A DNA stretch of 64,000 bases from Gordionus sp. m RMFG-2023 (Eukaryota; Nematomorpha; Gordioida; Chordodea; Parachordodidae): assembly GCF_954871325.1 (NCBI RefSeq), contig NC_088778.1, forward strand, positions 248,001 through 312,000. Direction: 5' to 3'. Numbering within the stretch: the stretch's first letter is position 1; the number at the start of each line of letters is the position of its first letter. Position numbers and translations under genes: made by a program. The notes under the pieces are model-generated. The model was not told where the DNA came from, did not search any database, and saw only the letters and a list, made by a program, of their open reading frames with translations. Shown here in pieces: positions 12,901-25,330 of this stretch.

Positions 12901-13375
12901 TTTTTATTGATGGGAAGAGGGAAGGAATAATTCAGGTCTGTCTATACCCCACATTCGTTCTATTGTTTAAAAAAATATTATTTTATATTATACTGTGGAA
13001 AATCATCTACTACGCATGCACCAACTTTAACTTCCCAACCAACGAGAAAATTGGAAGAAATCGAAAAGACACTACTATTTTTTATCAATCAGATTCTCAG
13101 CAAACGGACATGTTAAACAAAGGTATCAATGTGACCACCTTGAGTCTCTTGGTTTTTCAAAATATAGTATTGCTGGTGCCTCTATGGTAATGATCAATTT
13201 ATTATGGAATACTTTAAAGATTTTGGAAGAGTCAATCGTTGTAAAGAGAGATATTATCTACGAGTTATTTATCCTATTATATGTCACACCATTATTTTAC
13301 CTAGAAATTATATTCAATTCGGATTGGCAACCTTTAATAATGAATAAGAGGATACGAATTATTAAATATCATTAA
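9964..13375 (+). pseudogene. receptor copy A, damaged seven-TM receptor gene
   Basis: Three exons match intact copies E and F. Exon 1 (9964-10127) carries TM1 with GYMGNSIA and a GT donor in the same phase, but has no ATG at the position where the others start. Exon 2 (from 11236, AG acceptor) carries TM2-TM5; its frame ends at 11887 and the homologous text (WIVYQIVREIFSKFIPLF) continues in another frame, so there is a frameshift near 11885. Exon 3 (about 12996-13375) carries TM6-TM7: its acceptor is degraded, it appears to have a small deletion near its start, and there are two extra bases near 13180 (VPL then VMINLLWN). At least three lesions make a working receptor unlikely. Ligand unknown. 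Confidence 0.85.
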
Positions 13376-13989
13376 ATAGAGTTTAATGCATATAATTTAA
13401 TTTGTTTTTTCCTTTATTTAATTATTTATTACAATTAATATTTAAAAATATTTTTTAAATAAATTTTCCCTGAATGAATCTTGCGTTAAAAAATTTTGAT
13501 ATAAAAAAAAATCATTTTGAAATATGGTAATAATTTTCAATGATATATTTTGTCTTTAAGATCATTCATTACTATCTGATGTAATAATAGACAAAAATTG
13601 TTGCGTTTTATATTTTCGCCGATAAAGGGCAGGTTTTCATGGATATTCGATTTGACGAATATGCTTATCCAGGTAAAGTCTCAAATGCGACCCATTTATT
13701 AACATAACATAAATAAAATCTTTCCATCATTTTATATAATATATTGCTTTATTTATATTATGCTCTAAACCAAATTTAAACTAATAAATCCGATTTTAAG
13801 AGATTTTCGCAGTAATGAACCCAAAAACACATTCTCCGTATATACAATCTTTTAACTAGGCATTGTCAAAAAACATTTTCAGCTCTTTTACTACGAATGA
13901 AAAATAGTGCAACGAATCCAATTTCGCATATTATACTATAAGCAATGTTATAAAGACTTGACGAGGGCTTGTTTATATACTTATATCAT

Positions 13990-14397
13990 GTGAAATGAAA
14001 TGAAATGAAAAATGAAATGAAATGAAATGAAATGAAAAATGAAATGAAAAATGAAATTGAAAAATGAAATGAAATGAAAAATGAAATGAAATGAAAAATG
14101 AAATGAAAAATGAAATGAAATGAAAAATGAAATGAAAAATGAAATGAAATGAAAAATGAAATGAAAATGAAATGAAATGAAAAATGAAATGAAATGAAAT
14201 GAAATGAAATGAAAAATGAAAATGAAATGAAAAATGAAATGAAATGAAATGAAATGAAATGAAATGAAATGAAATGAAAAATGAAATGAAATGAAAAATG
14301 AAATGAAAAATGAAATGAAATGAAAAATGAAATGAAATGAAAAATGAAATGAAATGAAAAATGAAATGAAATGAAAAATGAAATGAAATGAAATGAA
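13990..14397. repeat. (ATGAA/ATGAAAA)n minisatellite, about 410 bp
   Basis: The array consists of ATGAA pentamers interspersed with ATGAAAA heptamers in irregular order, without other sequence. Its flanks (about 13870-13985 and 14410-14445) match a second, array-free locus near 59.0-59.2 kb. Confidence 0.95.
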
Positions 14398-14454
14398 TAA
14401 GAACTAAAACTAGGTATGGGCTAAGGTCAGGGTACAGTCAATTATATTATTCAG

Positions 14455-14600
14455 AGACCTGCAGCCTCGGTCCTAAACCCGACCCTGGTTCACGATCCGG
14501 GCCCTATTTTAATTTTTTAATTATATCCGGGATGGTCCACCGGTCGGGCCTGAAAATATTTTTTAATATACCCGAGCCGGGCCTGACTGAACTAAAAAAA
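14455..14600. repeat. GC-rich motif array (GGGCCCGG type)
   Basis: GGCCC, CCGGTCGGGCC and GAGCCGGGCC motifs are clustered in very AT-rich DNA. They are similar in style to 60555-60720 and are probably the subterminal part of a non-autonomous DNA transposon. Ends not resolved. Confidence 0.4.
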
Positions 14601-14713
14601 ATATATAGAACCAAAGCAAAGAACTTTAAATCGTGGATGTCTTCAGACAATGTTGTCAAGTCCGTCAATTGGCCATATTTCTAATATTAGCATGTTTATC
14701 AATCTAATTAGGC

Positions 14714-15895
14714 CATAAGCATAGCCAGGATGTTCCTAGGGGGGGAGGATTAAAAAATTAGTTGGGGCTTCACTCCCAGACACCATTTTGGATGGGCCTT
14801 TGGCCCGCATTTGCCCGAGCTTCGGCCGAGTTAATTTAGTCTATATATAGTCATAAAATATTTTTACGAGATAGGAGGTTAATTTTAATAAAAAAAATAA
14901 GCCTGGAACAAATATGAAATATATTTTTATTAGTTTATATAAAATATAATAAATTACTTGTATATACATTAATATAAAAGCATGGTAATAATTTATTCCA
15001 AACAAGTATAAGAAATTTATTTAAAAAGTAATTAGACATATAGTTGATATTCCTCTATTATATAGAATTAGTTACAAAATACTAGGTAAAATTCCACTTT
15101 TACAAACATATTTGACAGTTAGTGAATATATTACAGTTAGTATTTTAACAAATTTTACTAATCAATGCTCTTGATAATAAATATAGCAACAATTTGCATT
15201 CAATTATTTATTTCCATAATGATATTAAAAATTAATCTTCATATTATTTATCCAACAATGTTTTAAAAGATATTTTCTGATATCCTTATCAATATTTTAT
15301 AGTTTTCTGTAAAATATATAATTCGCTATATTGGTAAAAATTACTTGATTGTCATATGATAATTGATAAAATTAGATATACTGTAAATCTACGACATATA
15401 ATATTACACTGTTTGTATTGTGTTTTAATTTTTTATTTAATTTAGGATTTAATTTTATCAATAATTTTATAATTAAATTTTACTTTTATTAAGATAAATA
15501 AATTAAAATTACACTTTATAATAAAATTCTATTTGATATATTATATTTTTTAGTAATTTTATGGATCTATTATTAATAATTATAATACATTTCACTTTTG
15601 TTTTAAGACTTATCTTTGGCTTATATTCCATTTCTTAAAAAACATTTTTGGTTCAATTTTTTTATACATAAATGCTTTTTTCCAAAAATGTATAAATTAT
15701 GATGAATAGTTTTATAAAAAAATATCACCTTTTATATTTCTATTGTTTATAAGATATATGCATACATTTTGGGGGGTCAGGGAGGGGGGAGGACTAAGGA
15801 AGATATTTTTTATTAGCTTAAGATGATATTCACAAAAAGTGATAAATTTCTGAAGAGGGGATTTCCCCTTGCGTCCCCCCCTGGTTACACCTATG
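14714..15895. mobile_element. 1.18-kb non-autonomous hAT-like element
   Basis: It starts CATAAGCATAGCCAGG and ends CCTGGTTACACCTATG (imperfect TIR, consensus about CATAGGCGTAGCCAGG). It is flanked by a perfect 8-bp duplication, AATTAGGC (14706-14713 and 15896-15903). G-runs sit just inside both ends. The interior is AT-rich and non-coding. A second copy in the opposite orientation begins at 63496 and runs off the window. Confidence 0.88.
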
Positions 15896-16619
15896 AATTA
15901 GGCTACAATTTATATTTAAAATACATTTGGCATCAAGGCATCGATTTAATTATAATTTTATAATAAAATATAAGTTTTACATTTAAATAGAATATATTCT
16001 CAGATTAACGTACATGTATTTTTTTAGCGATTTATTTTTAATAAATAGTAAATACAACATATTATATTCTTAAAATATTATGTCCTTCCATTTTTATAAA
16101 TATCAGTTTTATTTAATTTATAAATACAATATAATGTAGTATATTCTCAAAATATCAGCTTTACCATGCATTTTTTTAAATATAAATTAAAATTATCACA
16201 TATACGATATATTATATTCTCAAAATATTATTTAAACTAATTTTTTATAGTATCAATTTGTAATATAGTAAATATTTGTTTAGAATAGAAAAAGATAAAA
16301 TGTGTAATATGCTTATTAAATGATAATACTCATTAAAGAATAATACAGAATCAGTGAATTTTTGTATTTACCAGGTCGAATTTTAAAAAACTCCAGGGCT
16401 GATTGATGAGTAGAAAGAAATTAATCCATTTGACAAAAGTTCCTATAACATGTATAACCGGAAGTCAAAGACTGCTTGTTCCAGGAGCTATCTAAAATTT
16501 TATTTTATATTTTGTAATATACCTTTAAGAATGTGTGTGAGTGACATCTTCATTTTTAGAAAGAGTTTTGAGTTATGATTAGTATAAATAACCTAGGTTA
16601 ATTAGATAGAACTATACAA

Positions 16620-16700
16620 GCGATCGTGGCCGAGTGGTTAAGGCGACTGACTAGAAATCAGTTGGGTTCTCCCGCACAGGTTCGAATCCTGTCGATCGCG
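16620..16700 (+). tRNA. tRNA-Ser (anticodon AGA)
   Basis: The 7-bp acceptor stem GCGATCG/CGATCGC is perfect. The A box is TGGCCGAGTGG and the B box GGTTCGAATCC. The anticodon stem ACTGA/TCAGT encloses loop CTAGAAA with AGA at 16653-16655. A long variable arm and discriminator G are typical of serine tRNA. There is no intron. A T-rich run at 16703-16716 can serve as Pol III terminator. Confidence 0.97.
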
Positions 16701-16701
16701 A

Positions 16702-18189
16702 CTTTTATTTTTATTTAAGATTTAAATTTAAAACGCAAATAAATACGATTTTTTTTTTTTTAATTTTTTTTTTAATATTTGTTTTTTGTATTTAGAGAAA
16801 CCTTATGGAATTAAGTAAATATAAACGTGATTTGAGTCTTTGTTTGATCTAACTCCATTCAATATAGTATAATTTTGGAAAAGAAAGAGGAGCTAATTGA
16901 ATACCCGAGTTGGACTGAGATATTTCGAAAAATAGATTTGAATTATACTTGTCAATCATTTGAAAAATCATATGATGGATCGTCCACTTATAACTAATTT
17001 GCTTCTCATAATTTTTTTTTAAAATTTTCATTAGAAACCATTTAAAAAGCTAAAAGGGGACCCGTCAATCAAAGCTATCAAGAATATGGGACTCGTGTCA
17101 TGTTTTAAAAAATTAGCCGAAGACGTAATTCAAAAATAAAATTTTAAATGACGGAAATTATGATATTCAATATCGTATTGATCTGATTAATATGTAGAAA
17201 ATATTCTTCAAATAAAACTATTTGATTAATATATAATAATAAATTTTAATATAAATGCTTACAAGTTTCAACCTTAACTCAGGCTTTCGCATGCCAAGGT
17301 AATCGAAGGCTTGCTCATTGTCACCTTGTTGTTAGAAATTTTGAAGCAGCAAAAAATATAATATCGCTCCTATAGAGGGTGTGTAAGAGAGTTGAAATTA
17401 TCATCAACATAACAACATGAAAGATTTTTAAGTGGCTTTGTACATATTCCTTTTTTATCAAGGGAATCTATGTGCATTAAGTTAACGTAACAAAGCCTTC
17501 ATAGAAGCAGAGAACAATACTTCTCTTATAATTTTTCTTAAATTAAGTATTATTAATAATTAATAATTTTTTACTTCATTAATTAAAAATATTATGTTAA
17601 AAAATTAAATTTAAAAAAATAAATAAACATCAAATAATAAAATTAAGATTTTAAGGTATGATTATTTGGATATATAAAGATATTTTTAAAAATATTTAAT
17701 AAATACACTTTTCTATCTCCATTTGAAGAAATATCAAATAAAATTTATTTTTCTAAATATAATAGCGAAGTAATAATATAATTATAATAATTGAATTAAT
17801 TAGTTAGTAAGCGATTACGAATTACATTTTAAAAAAAATCATAATAACAAAAAGACAATACTGAGCATAAATAATACGATAATGTAAAATACAAAATAGA
17901 TAAAAGCGAAACCAGCATAATTATTCTAAATCCCCTTCCTCTAATCATCAGGAGAGATCGAATTGATAAAACAAACATACGTTCCATAAATATTTTAGAG
18001 GTCATCCTTCTCGTCTTTTAGATTTTGTTTTTTTTAAACTAAATATAGAGCATCTTGTAAACTAAAGAAATCCATATTGTTTAATAAAAAATAAAGTCAC
18101 GATTCAATTTGAAACAAATAATAAAAAAACGTACTGCTTACAATTTAAACAAAGATGTGTTACGCTAAAAAACGTAGTGCAAATGCAAA
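16702..18189. other. AT-rich DNA, no gene seen
   Basis: Short frames only. The minus-strand frame at 16849-17031 is unremarkable. The 17040-17420 part is slightly less AT-rich and might be further decayed retroelement, but nothing was recognised. Confidence 0.4.
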
Positions 18190-19060
18190 CGCTCAATTTG
18201 TGTTCACTATTAAGTAAACGCCTTCACGTGGTTCTCCAAAATTTTTCTTTATTAGGCGGCCAACGTCTTTAAAAAACTTTTTAGCCAAATCAACATATGT
18301 TGTTAAAGTGGAGCAGATGAATGGTATGAATATGTAATTAGAAGAATCAGCGCTGTATTTGTAAAATATGAGCTCTGTTCAGAGCGTCCTTGTTAAAAGT
18401 GAAAGGGGAGTTTGTGTCCAAATAAGAAAAATCCCATATTAGGAACTTGTGATCTTGGAATTCGTGTAACTCCATAAACGCCTACCATCGGGAAAGGGAC
18501 CAGAATGCTCCAAGGTAGGAAAATCAGTTGACCTAAGTGCAAGAGATATGATTTGATTGCACCTGAGTACCGGGTTTGCCGACCGGAATTACGATTGCAA
18601 TGTAAAGGATAAAGCGCCATATTGTCATGATCAGTATGACATTTGCTGCATTTATATGGTAATGAAAAGGAATTTGAGCCTGTTACATCCATAGTTGAGC
18701 TCGTGATTGTCCAATAAAAATTCATATCCCCGATCCTTGATAAGTTCAATGAATGTGGACCTAGCCAAAGGTGAATGACTCGAAATAAGGTCAACGGAGT
18801 TTTTCACAAGTGATAGACCCCAATCCTTCTGTTTTAAAGAGATGGGAAATATTGTTGTTTGTGACGGATTTTACGCACTACATCTTAACTGTATTCAAAA
18901 AAGGATCGTAGACAGATGATGGTCAATGTGCCTGAAGGTGGCTAGCAATGAACGCACATATTGAGATCGATAGTGTGGATTTTACCAAGTCCGCCATGTT
19001 TGGAAGGAAGTGAGGCTTGATTCGAAGCAATGTAAACTTGATATTTAGCAGTCACTAAAA
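18190..19060 (-). pseudogene. decayed retroelement fragment (RT C-terminal region)
   Basis: Minus-strand text matches the region after the reverse transcriptase in a widespread group of animal retroelements: LPSKHGGLG near the right end, then a CSKCHTDHDN...LHCNRNSGRQTRYS cysteine/histidine patch, then FIPFICSTLTTY and NFGEPREGVYL at the left. The fragment is broken and clearly old, with several breaks. The retroelement class was not determined. Only this piece was recognised; no terminal repeats were found. Confidence 0.6.
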
Positions 19061-19400
19061 AATTACTCTTATAATGGTTTCGATTCTTACTAGATGCACC
19101 CTCTCTAAAAATAGGCTCGATTGTAGGGCCTAAAGGATTTTAGGGATGTTGAAGAAATTCCTAATTTAAAAGAAGGCCTTGTGGGACGAGAAACAGGGAA
19201 AAATGCGTTTTAAATTTTCAAGTATATCGTCTATATCTCTAATAAAAATTACTAGATTTCATAAATTAAATTTTATCAAATATTTAGCATTTAAAACATT
19301 TCAACAATACGTGCCAAAAATAATGGACTGGATCGAATACAATAATAATCGATTAATCCGCTCGGATTCGAGCCTCCATCTATTAGGCTCGGACTGTTGA

Positions 19401-20454
19401 CCGTCACTTTTACTGCATTCTCTGTCCCTTGTATCATACATTAGTTTATATTTAGGCATGAATATTTCATGTCAAAATTAAGCTATTTTGTTCAACAAAA
19501 AATAACAAATATGTATTAAATATTTGTGTAACCATTCACCTGGGGTAGATAGCAACATTTTACATAATTAATCATAGCATTTTAAAGTTATTATCGTTAG
19601 TTAGTTTAAAAAAAAATTTATGTTGCAGGCGAGAGATTGGCTAACTGATTTATAATTTTCCCTCACTTTAAATTTATGACAATAATGATGCAAACACGAA
19701 CCTTTTTAGTCTCCCATTATGTTTAAAATACCTATTCTATAAATTTCCGACTAATATGGCCATAATATATGTCATTTTTTAAATTAATTACAAAATAAAT
19801 CAGGCTATATATTCATAATTGCTCGAGTACAGTCATTGCGCAAAAAATAAGATATATAAACAATGATTCGAATGAAAGGCCCGGTAAAACAGGTCCTTTA
19901 AAAATGGTAAGAGTAAGATGCTCCCCAGAACTCCTTATAAAAATTGGCTTCGCCTATTAAAAAAAAAAGAAGGTTTATCGAATATTTTTATCATCAATAC
20001 AATAAATAACTATATACCCGATGAAAATAACAGTCTTAAAAATTTTCGAAACCTACAGCGGTACACCCTCATTGATTATTTGTAAAATATCCCTACAACT
20101 ACTTTATCATTTTATAATATTGCCTTTAAAAAATTACCAAGTTAATATAACAAATAGAATTATCAGATTTATTTTTAATAAAAATGAACTGCTTATTTAA
20201 TTAAGTTAATTAAGTTAATTAATTTTTAATTCTAAATAAAAATGCAAAGTGGGCGAAAACGGGTGGCGTATAATTAATTGTTAATTTAAAATTAAAATAT
20301 AATTTTTATATTCTATGTCCTAATTTGTCAAAAATATCATTCTTCATGCAAGGTTGATTAAATAAAAACAATCGGCTGCTATTAAATTAATTAAACCAAT
20401 AATTTCTCGATTTTTATCTTCAAATTTTTTATAACTCCCTAATTACAAATATTA
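19401..20454. other. AT-rich DNA upstream of receptor copy B
   Basis: No coding segment, RNA gene or bounded element was recognised. The last 100 bases precede the first exon of copy B, and the promoter would be expected here. Confidence 0.4.
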
Positions 20455-23400
20455 ATGGTTACCTTGAACGAGATCGCGGTTATAACCAAAAGAGGTTGCT
20501 ATCACGCTGAATCGTTGATGAGGGTTTCTGCTTTGGAAAAAATTGTATATCTTAGGGTATACCCGGCAGTACTAATTCTCGGTTACATAGGAAATTCGAT
20601 TGCTATTATGATTCTATTATGCAAGTAAAAGCTATATATCCTAATTTTCGCGTTATTTTCGTCTTTGCTTGAACGTGATATCTATATAATACGGTAAGAG
20701 GCGGCTAATGCCAGGATTTTGTAAAATAGCATAAAAGCGCCGCTAACCGCATTTTTTTAGATTTTGAGATTTTATGGCCCACCAGGGGCAGGCCTGAAAA
20801 GAACTGATTTGAAAAAATAAAAAGATTTAATATATGGAATTCTTTTTTCTATTCAAAATTTAATATAGGGTTTCTGAACAATCTTTTACTTTCTCTCTTC
20901 TGACCCAGATGCTAATAATAAAAAGAAATTAAATAAAAACATTATTTTATATATTCCTTAAAAATTCTCATCATTGATATACAAATAATATCTTTATTAT
21001 TTTTTTAAATATGAGTATTAGATCAAAACTAAGAATTGAGCTAAGACGAGTTATTTTAATCTCGGGGGGTTAATCCCCAGCTTGAAAATAAAATTTGAAT
21101 TGCCACATGCCAGATTCCAGGGAATTTCTGATGCAACCAAAACACAGAAGAGTATTAGATTTCGTTTATATTTTAAACAATATAGGTATTTAATAAAATT
21201 TGTTATTTTGTTATTAGTAGCCTGTAAAAGTGGAACATATTAGATTAACAATTAGCATAATCGCTCAATATTGGCTGATTAATATCTTCCACAATTTACT
21301 ATTAGCGTGGAAATAAAATGATAGGAAAAAATAATAAATTTTTTTAAAACTTAGAAAGCGCTATTTACAGTATTTTTTAATTTATTTAGCACGTATTTAA
21401 AAAAATTTAAACATCTGATTTTCTGGAGGATCAAAATGTGTACCCTATACATTTCAGATTTTTTTAAAATACTATTGATCAAAATAATGCAAATTAGTTG
21501 ATTTCGTGAATCGGCCTAACGTGTACACTTAAGAAGATAGTCACAGTAAGGAGTTAATTTTTTAACCTGTGTTTTGGTAGGATCCACATAAGAAATTTCC
21601 TAAATTGTATGATATTAAGATTTGCCCTTGTGAAATCAAACTGAGATTTTTAGAAACTTCATCTGAAAGATCAATTGCGTTGACCCTAGAATTAAGCTAT
21701 TTATATTTGAATTACAAATGCAGGGTATAATAATAACTTTAAAAATTTATTATCAAATTTAACGATGATTTTTTCTTCATATAAGAAGTCTCAATAATTA
21801 GATGGCATACATTAACTACCTGTACTCGGGGTTCAGTCATTTAAGTGTATATCAGTAGAGATCAGTCTTGATAAATATTATAGGTAATCGCAACAAGCAA
21901 TCATATTTATTTTATATAATTTAATTTGTATATCTTTGAAATTTAAGTATTTACAAGATGATACCGAAAAAAATGGCACTACCTTTAAACCCTAATTCGC
22001 TCATGAATCATAAAATAATAAATCGATTCTCACGTATCTTAAACCATATTTCCTTTTGCTTTTCGTTCATGACTTATTCATCTTCGGAGAGAGACTATGG
22101 ATTCTCCAATTTATCCGACATGGTAGGAATCAATATTTTATATGCCAGTTATTTTTGCTTTAATCAGCTGATAATAATGATACTTACCTCTGATCCCCTC
22201 ATAAATTATTATTTGAAAAGCGGAAGCCATTCACCTCTCCGCAGGAAAATTTGGTTTGGATTCAGCTGGAACAACTATGAAGCCAATTATTATAACCCCC
22301 TGATTGAGATGGTCATAAACATAAGTTTTATTATATCTGTATTTATGTGCTGGCATAGTTATGCAATGGTTGCGCACAAAGATTATCTCAAATTCTTCAA
22401 GCCTATATTTGTTAAATACATCATTATAATCACCATAGTAATTTCTTTGATTATGTTTGCCCCTGTGACCTTTTGGTACAAGATAATGGAAGGAACATTT
22501 TGTGATGATAAAGGATTGAAAGATATTGGCGTTAAGGTGAAAAGAGATATATCTTTTATAGGAAGTAATTATTCTGCAATAGGCAAAAGAAAGCTTAATC
22601 GGAGAATATATGATAATAACTTTGTAATAGATATGTCGCCTAAGACATTTTATTTGGCGGTTTATAATATATTCGAAACAAAATCAGCTATAATGTGGAT
22701 TATATATCAAATAGTTAGAGAACTACTCACCAAATTCATTCCCTTGTTTGCTACGTGTTATGCATATATTTATGTGCTCGTTAAAAGAATAAAATCTAAG
22801 AATAGTATCAACGGCACACCATTACGATCCAAAAATTTACGTCAAGCACAGATTAGGAGACCTATCTCAAATATTAGATCACAATCCTGGAAGGACTTAG
22901 AAATTATGAACACTTTTCAATCAACAAATAAACGATTGGCCCTGAATCAAGACATTGAAATGAACAATGTGGAAGGGATAGAAAATACATAAAAATCTTC
23001 TGGCAAACCGACCCCAACTTTATCTTCGTGTACTGTATGGTACTTCTTTGAATTATTAGAAATCTAATAAATGAGTAAGTAGTTATAGTTGGGCGAATGT
23101 AATTTACATTAATAAATTATACAAATTATATCATAAAGTGGTGTTACATTATATGTGTAAGAGCAATGCAGTAATTTTTTTTTAACCTTTTCTAAGTTTA
23201 CCTAAAACTAATATAATTCCGCACTTATCTTATGGAATTTGGGTGAGAAACGTGTATAATTTGTTAAATTTATTTTAAATCCCTAACTAAAAACCCCTAA
23301 AAAAAAAGTAGCCCTAAAAAACCAACACTAAATATCATTTTTTTTTCTAAAAGCCTTTCTGCTAACTGCCATATCTTTAGTCTAATAAAATAATTTAAAT

Positions 23401-24852
23401 GGGGAATAAAATTGCTATTGATAAAGATGTTGGAAGAAAATATGCATATTTTCTTTAGAAAAAATCTTTCTCTTCCCCTATCATTCCCTGTTATATTTTT
23501 AGAAAAGATTGTAACGATTCTCAAGACTCGAAATTTAAAATTTATTCACTCACGCCTTTTCCCACAGTAAACTTTGTCTCACGGAAATTTTACCCCCCCC
23601 CCAAAATTTAATTTTGTTAGGTTATAACTTCGTTTATAATGCTCTTTTTCATATCAATTAATATAATTCATTGCTCTTTTTAATTATTTGCAGAAAATAT
23701 CTTCCAGTCAACGATTTTTATATAATTTATTAGTTTTATCTATTTGGAATTATGGAAATATTGACACAGACTTATGACAATTTATATAATGGCTATAAAT
23801 TTTAAAACATATTTAGAAAAAAATTAGGAGTTTTGAATTTTATAACCCGGCGTTTAAGGAAATAGATTTTCAGGATAAAATACGGACAAAAGATGGTAAA
23901 GTTATTTAGTATTTTATTATTAAGACTTACAAACAAGGCTGTTAACTCTTCCTAAATACCAGAAGTAAAGTAATGGGTTTTGACACTTCCGCCCCGTAAC
24001 TTTTAATAGCTTAATTTTGGTTTTACTTCACAAAAAATAAATCTAGAAAGCCCATTTCTAAAAAATAATGTTAAATATTTCATTTTAATAGCGTTTACAA
24101 CATCATTGAAACTTGAAAAATTTGTTCTCCGATGATCTATGATTATTAATCATAAAAAAAAAATATACCTAATACTTCCTTGCCACTAGAAATTTAAAAA
24201 GACTATATTCGCTCATTTACTTTGCCTTAAAATAGAATATTTCTTAAAAACAATCAAAATATCTAATTAAACAATTCTTTACCTATTTTAAATGATAATA
24301 AAACATGTGGTAAGGCTTTAACCCCCCCCCGGTCTACACGATATCTCTCCTCTAGGGTTAATACATATGTTCAACCAAAAAAAACCTTTAAATAATTGTA
24401 TTTCAATATGTAATTGTTTGAAAAAAGTTAATAACACTTGACAGGGTATAATTAAATAATAATATCTATATATAATAGCATATTAATTATATTAGCTGTC
24501 GGGAAATCATCTCCTACTCGAAAAACCGCCATTACTAGCACCAATTTTACCTTCCCAACCCGCGAGGAAAATAGAAAAATGCAATATGAGTATTTCTCAT
24601 CATTCCCTGGGTCAATAAGTATGCTGAACAAGTATCAAATAAATTTAACCACCATGAATCTCCTAGTTTTTCAGAACATCGCATTCATGGTTCCAATGAT
24701 AATAATAAATTTATTCTGGGATGGTCGCCATGGAAGGAGCGACTCTGCTAAAAATAACAATTTTATACGATATATTATGCCTCCTAAACGCCACAACATT
24801 GTTTTACCTAGAAATAGTTTTTAATTCAGATTGGCGTGCTTTCATAATGTAA
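20455..24852 (+). pseudogene. receptor copy B, probably non-functional or truncated
   Basis: Exon 1 (20455-20624) has an ATG, TM1 with LGYIGNSIA, and donor GTAAAA in the family phase. Exon 2 begins at 21948 (AG acceptor; first ATG 21958 is internal) and stays open for 344 codons through TM2-TM5, with KDYLKFFKP after TM3. It ends at TAA 22990-22992, before the position where copies D-F have their donor. Exon 3 starts at 24496 in the right phase (VGKSSPTRKT), carries TM6 (LVFQNIAFMVP), then shifts frame between about 24720 and 24775; TM7 text LLNATTLFYLEIVFNSDW is in another frame and ends at TAA 24850. Either it is a recent pseudogene, or a product truncated after TM5 is made. Confidence 0.75.
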
Positions 24853-25276
24853 TGAAAGATAACAACACCCCACCCTATGTGTATATGATTGGATTATTAT
24901 TTTTTTTTAAATTACTGATTTTTCAATTATTTAACTATAATTCAATGTTGTGATACAAAAAGTATCATGATAAATTCTTATATAAGAAAATACTTAAACT
25001 GTATAATGCTTTCATTTTGTTATAATTTTTTAAAATTTGTTTAGCTTAATTTGGTTAGCAAATTAAATTTTTTACATTATATTATAATGAAATAAAAATT
25101 TGGAAAAAAAAAATTCTCAAATATTCACATCATAGTAATTGTATGAATATATGAATTATAATAATAATATTAATTATAATATAATTTAAATATTGTTTAT
25201 ATTATTTATGCAATTATTAGAAATATTTTATCTTTGTGATTATCGGAATTATTTAGTTTATATAGTCAACGTTTAA
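24853..25276. other. AT-rich spacer between copy B and the LINE
   Basis: Extremely AT-rich sequence with no recognised feature. Confidence 0.4.
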
Positions 25277-25330
25277 AATTATCTAAGAGTACCTGTATTT
25301 AATTTCATATATTTAGCCAGTTATCCAATT

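Noticed and set aside
12897-13375. Two independent small genes at 12897 and 13184
   Set aside because: They are two frames of the same damaged third exon of receptor copy A.
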